Below are positions 61,062 through 64,000 of a DNA stretch of 64,000 bases, one piece after another. The position numbers were made by a program, and so were the translations under genes. The DNA comes from Sipunculus nudus (lineage: Eukaryota; Annelida; Sipuncula; Golfingiida; Sipunculidae), in NCBI GenBank assembly GCA_026874595.1, contig CM049314.1:13880729-13944728 (forward strand). The letters are read 5' to 3'. The notes below the pieces were generated by a model. That model was given only the letters and a program-made list of their open reading frames with translations. It was not told the DNA's origin and did not search any database. Position 1 is the first letter of the stretch. Every line of letters begins with the position of its first letter.

Positions 61062-61069
61062 TTTACATA

Positions 61070-62630
61070 AAATAATAATAGTGCTTAGTCTCTCAGGGCC
61101 CACTCTTATTAGTGGTTGTTTTCCTTCAATGTCCATTGGAAATAAATACAGATTCTGTACTGTCCTCACTTATTTCACAAGGGAGAGTTTAAGGATGGTA
61201 TAACTTATGTATGAGGCCTTTCGCGGGCTTCCCTGAAGCTTTTTAGCTGGAAATATTGGTAGGTGAATAGACATCAATAAAGCCTCTGATTTCATCAATC
61301 GTCCAGCGTGAAAGATACTTATCCTTGGGTCTGTAAAAGGTAAATTAAAAATATCTCACTGTCGACTTATTTTTTACAACTGTATGTTTTATTGTTGATT
61401 TATTTGTATTTATAATTCATAACAAAAAAAGTTTGTGAGAACGCATAGCCTTGTACATTTTTTAATGCAGCTAAATTTACTGGTTTTCAATCATTAACCG
61501 AAATGTTTTCTTGATAATCAAAACCCTAACAGCATATTTTTCATAAAGCTTATATTAGTTCTATTATCATTTCTATTTTCATAAACTGCAATGCGAAATA
61601 TTTAGAAACCGCAAATATGCTGTTGTTTAGAATTCAGACCTGCTGCACGTAACAGGCCTGCCGTTTTCTGTACCTTCATTTACTGCTTTCAGAAATTAAG
61701 TATCAGCATCTTTTCAAAACAATAGCTAAAAATAAGGAAGAGATTACACCAGGTTTTACTAATCAGAAAATTACACAGATTTGACTATGATTACACTTTT
61801 CTTTTATATAAATTGCCAAAGGGAGCCAGCTTGGCACTCGGCGGATTTAGAATCACAATCATCCAGAGAACAAAATTAAATCATAAAAAATATTTTCTAC
61901 CAAAGAGCAAGGTAAGGGTTGATTTTTTGGGTATGGCAACCCTCCTTAAGATAATCATGCTGAAAAAAAATAGAAAACGGTTGATTTTGCACACAAAAAT
62001 ACATTGGTGTCTCCCCGCCATATTGCTTTCAACAGCATTAGGGAGAAAATCTAAAAGTAGATATATACAATGAGAATCCTTATTTCAATCATTGGTTTCT
62101 TTTAACCATGGGCTATTAAAACTATGAGAAACAGATAGGACCCATTAAAAACAAAAATATTCAGGTTCAGAAAAAAAATGGTGACAAGATGACACAAGGA
62201 TCATATATATAACGATGTTCATTTTTACTGATTCGGATAAAGTTTATTTTAGAAAAGCTGGGTCAATAAAAATGTTTAATGAAAATCATCTCTGAAAATA
62301 AAAAAAATCATTAACTGGAAGAAATGAACAATTTGACTGGCCAAGTTAACACAACCAAAGTACTAAAGACAAGCCAAAAAGCTTATGGCCATTAAAACAT
62401 GACTCATTTACTTTTCCAGTGAATTGATGGTAATATATAGAAGTCATGACTTTAGTCATAGCTAAATGCCTTTCATTTCAAACAGTTTGCTTTTCGGCAA
62501 TTTTTTCAATTTAACATACAATAGTTGTGTTTGACTTGTTCCAAAATGTGCTTTGAAACTGAGACAGACGGTGTAAAAAATCTCTCTTTGCCACAGAGCT
62601 GGTTATAAGTCTATAGTATAGTCCTGCACT
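61070..62630. other. Intergenic, no gene seen
   Basis: AT-rich with short frames only (for example plus 61813-62073, no recognisable domain). Confidence 0.5.
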
Positions 62631-62639
62631 TTATCAAAT

Positions 62640-63610
62640 TTGCGCTTGTTGACCCCTCCCTGACCTTAAAAAAGTCAAGGTTATCATATTTAGTGTCTTT
62701 TTAAAATGTAAACAAATAAACTTGCCAGAGATAGTGTATTATGTATTTATATTCATATGTATTTTTATTAAGTAATATTAAGTATCACGAAAGTTACAAC
62801 CAAAAATGTTAAACCTACCCCAACTTTGCTCTACAAATGGCCACTGCACCGGATCGTCACCAGTACATTTACTACCTCGTGCAATAGGTGCAAATGTCCA
62901 ACAGAAAGTATATGGCACACCAATTTAATTCCCAGATCCCATTCCTTCCTTTAGAATATTACAAACTGCTAAATTTCTTTCTTTTTTTTTAAGATTTTTT
63001 GGTGGAGGTGACCGCCTCCATTTTTTTATTGCTTTGCTAAACTAAGTATATGTACATCTGCAGAGTTCCATTCCGGTTTCGGACTACGTAACAGAGGCTT
63101 ATATACGATATTTCCTGGCGTCAACCAGGTTTGGTATACCACTTCTGCGGGCCCTGGGTGAATGTTATCCCCATGACCTGGTCATAACACCGAGGAACCC
63201 CCGAAAGGCGCACTCGTTAGTATGTGAAACACGACTGATGAGCAGTCTCTCCATTGAGCCTGCTGAGCGCTCACCCCTCGGCTGAGATTCGAACTCGCTA
63301 TCTCCCGGCTTTGAGTCCTGCGCTCTACCCCTGAGTCACAGAAGCAAAATTATTATACTTTTTAATGGTATGTCTTTTATAGTTCTACTCTCAATATCTC
63401 AAAAGTTTTATACAAAAGAGTTACCCCTACCCCAATATGCTTTACCCCGTTGGTGCAATATATTTGTTTAAGGGTGGGCAATTAAAGAGGGTGATACACA
63501 CAAAAAGCTACCACCGATGCAATGCTATCACATTTTTTCAAACTCTAGGGGCGTATACCTTGCCAAATATCACAATGAGAATTATTCCCCTCGGATGGTA
63601 CCGACCAACC
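62640..63610. repeat. Dispersed repeat, inverted relative of 57780-58110, interrupted by a SINE
   Basis: The two outer parts (about 62640-62690 and 63420-63605) match 58110-57780 in reverse. The interval between them is about 660 bases longer than in the other copy and contains the tRNA-SINE at 63060-63345, so the SINE probably inserted into this repeat later. Confidence 0.55.
63060..63345 (-). repeat. tRNA-derived SINE
   Basis: On the minus strand the head (63345 to about 63270) reads like a tRNA: GTGACTCAGGGGTAGAGCG (box A region) and GAGTTCGAATCTC (box B region) at normal spacing. It is followed by about 200 bases of body with ACCCAGGGCCCGCAGAAGTGG and CCTGGTTGACGCCAGG blocks (left to about 63060). 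It is a SINE and not a working tRNA, because the acceptor stem does not close and a long body follows. Confidence 0.75.
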
Positions 63611-63628
63611 CGTCTGGCTTATTGACTA

Positions 63629-64000
63629 GTTGGTCAGACTGACGTGTGAACATACTGTGCCCAGTCTTTCACTGGTACAATGGCTTGTCTAGGTCATTGG
63701 TGCAGTGTAGCACGAACCTAAATAGCCCTTGTAGTATTATAGAATAGCATATCATTGTTGATGTTCAATAACGATATTTTAAAAAAATTCACTCGATTTT
63801 AATATTATGCAAACCGTGCAGTGAAAGAAACAGGATATAAAATGTTGGAAATGTCTGTTATATTATTGTTATATATAAAACATTAAAAAATATATATATT
63901 GTATACATTTGATTTTATCAATATTTAAATGGACTTGGCTAAAACAAAATTTTATTATCAACACAGACAGACAGGCACACACCCATACACACCCTCAACC
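63629..64000. repeat. Dispersed repeat, copy B (related to 56476-56880), cut by window end
   Basis: See 56476; same orientation, continuing beyond the right edge into a CA-rich stretch. Confidence 0.8.

Noticed and set aside
63270-63345. Functional tRNA gene
   Set aside because: Box A and B regions are tRNA-like, but the acceptor stem does not close and a SINE body follows.

Overview
The window looks like a piece of a bivalve (or at least molluscan) nuclear genome. The reasons are its low gene density, AT-rich spacers with long (TA)n, (CT)n and poly-C/G tracts, spliced genes with GT-AG introns, a degenerate Jockey/CR1-like LINE, tRNA-derived SINEs, small TIR elements, and AGGTCA-rich tandem repeats of a kind common in bivalve assemblies. 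The species cannot be fixed from sequence alone. All gene models below were built by hand from reading frames and splice signals; no search was run.

Three gene models can be supported. (1) A plus-strand five-coding-exon gene at 25527-30788 encodes a 673-residue type I membrane protein: signal peptide, long Ser/Thr-rich mucin-like stalk, one Sushi/CCP domain, an unrecognised beta-rich domain, a transmembrane helix, and a tail with an LDL-receptor-like FxNPxY motif. All introns are phase 1. A possible 5' UTR exon lies 10 kb upstream at about 15340-15487. (2) A minus-strand gene at 44183-41675 (three coding exons, probably preceded by one or more UTR exons) encodes 259 residues: an N-terminal transmembrane anchor, a basic and hexaproline linker, and a C-terminal profilin domain that keeps the polyproline-binding aromatic residues. 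This membrane-tethered profilin is the most striking object in the window. (3) A single-coding-exon plus-strand gene at 54587-55603 encodes a 338-residue secreted or surface LRR-Ig protein that ends in a hydrophobic tail without cytoplasmic residues, which suggests a GPI anchor.

Layout: 1-12.3 kb is intergenic, with tRNA-like SINEs, microsatellites and one orphan exon candidate (4187-4434, minus). A dead LINE lies at 12.4-14.75 kb. 15-25 kb is a candidate first exon followed by a large intron or spacer full of AGGTCA/TGACCT tandem repeats. The mucin-Sushi gene occupies 25.5-30.8 kb. 30.8-38.3 kb has no genes and may include a long 3' UTR. A foldback transposon with 8-bp target duplications is at 38.9-39.8 kb. 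The tethered profilin and its upstream region occupy 41.5-45.1 kb. 46-54 kb is repeats. The LRR-Ig gene is at 54.6-55.6 kb. 55.9-64 kb is repeats: a 17-bp minisatellite, a hAT-like MITE, a degenerate copy of a repetitive Cys-motif protein family, a tRNA-SINE, and copies of dispersed repeats.

The three genes are all membrane or surface proteins, but nothing in the sequence shows that they act together.
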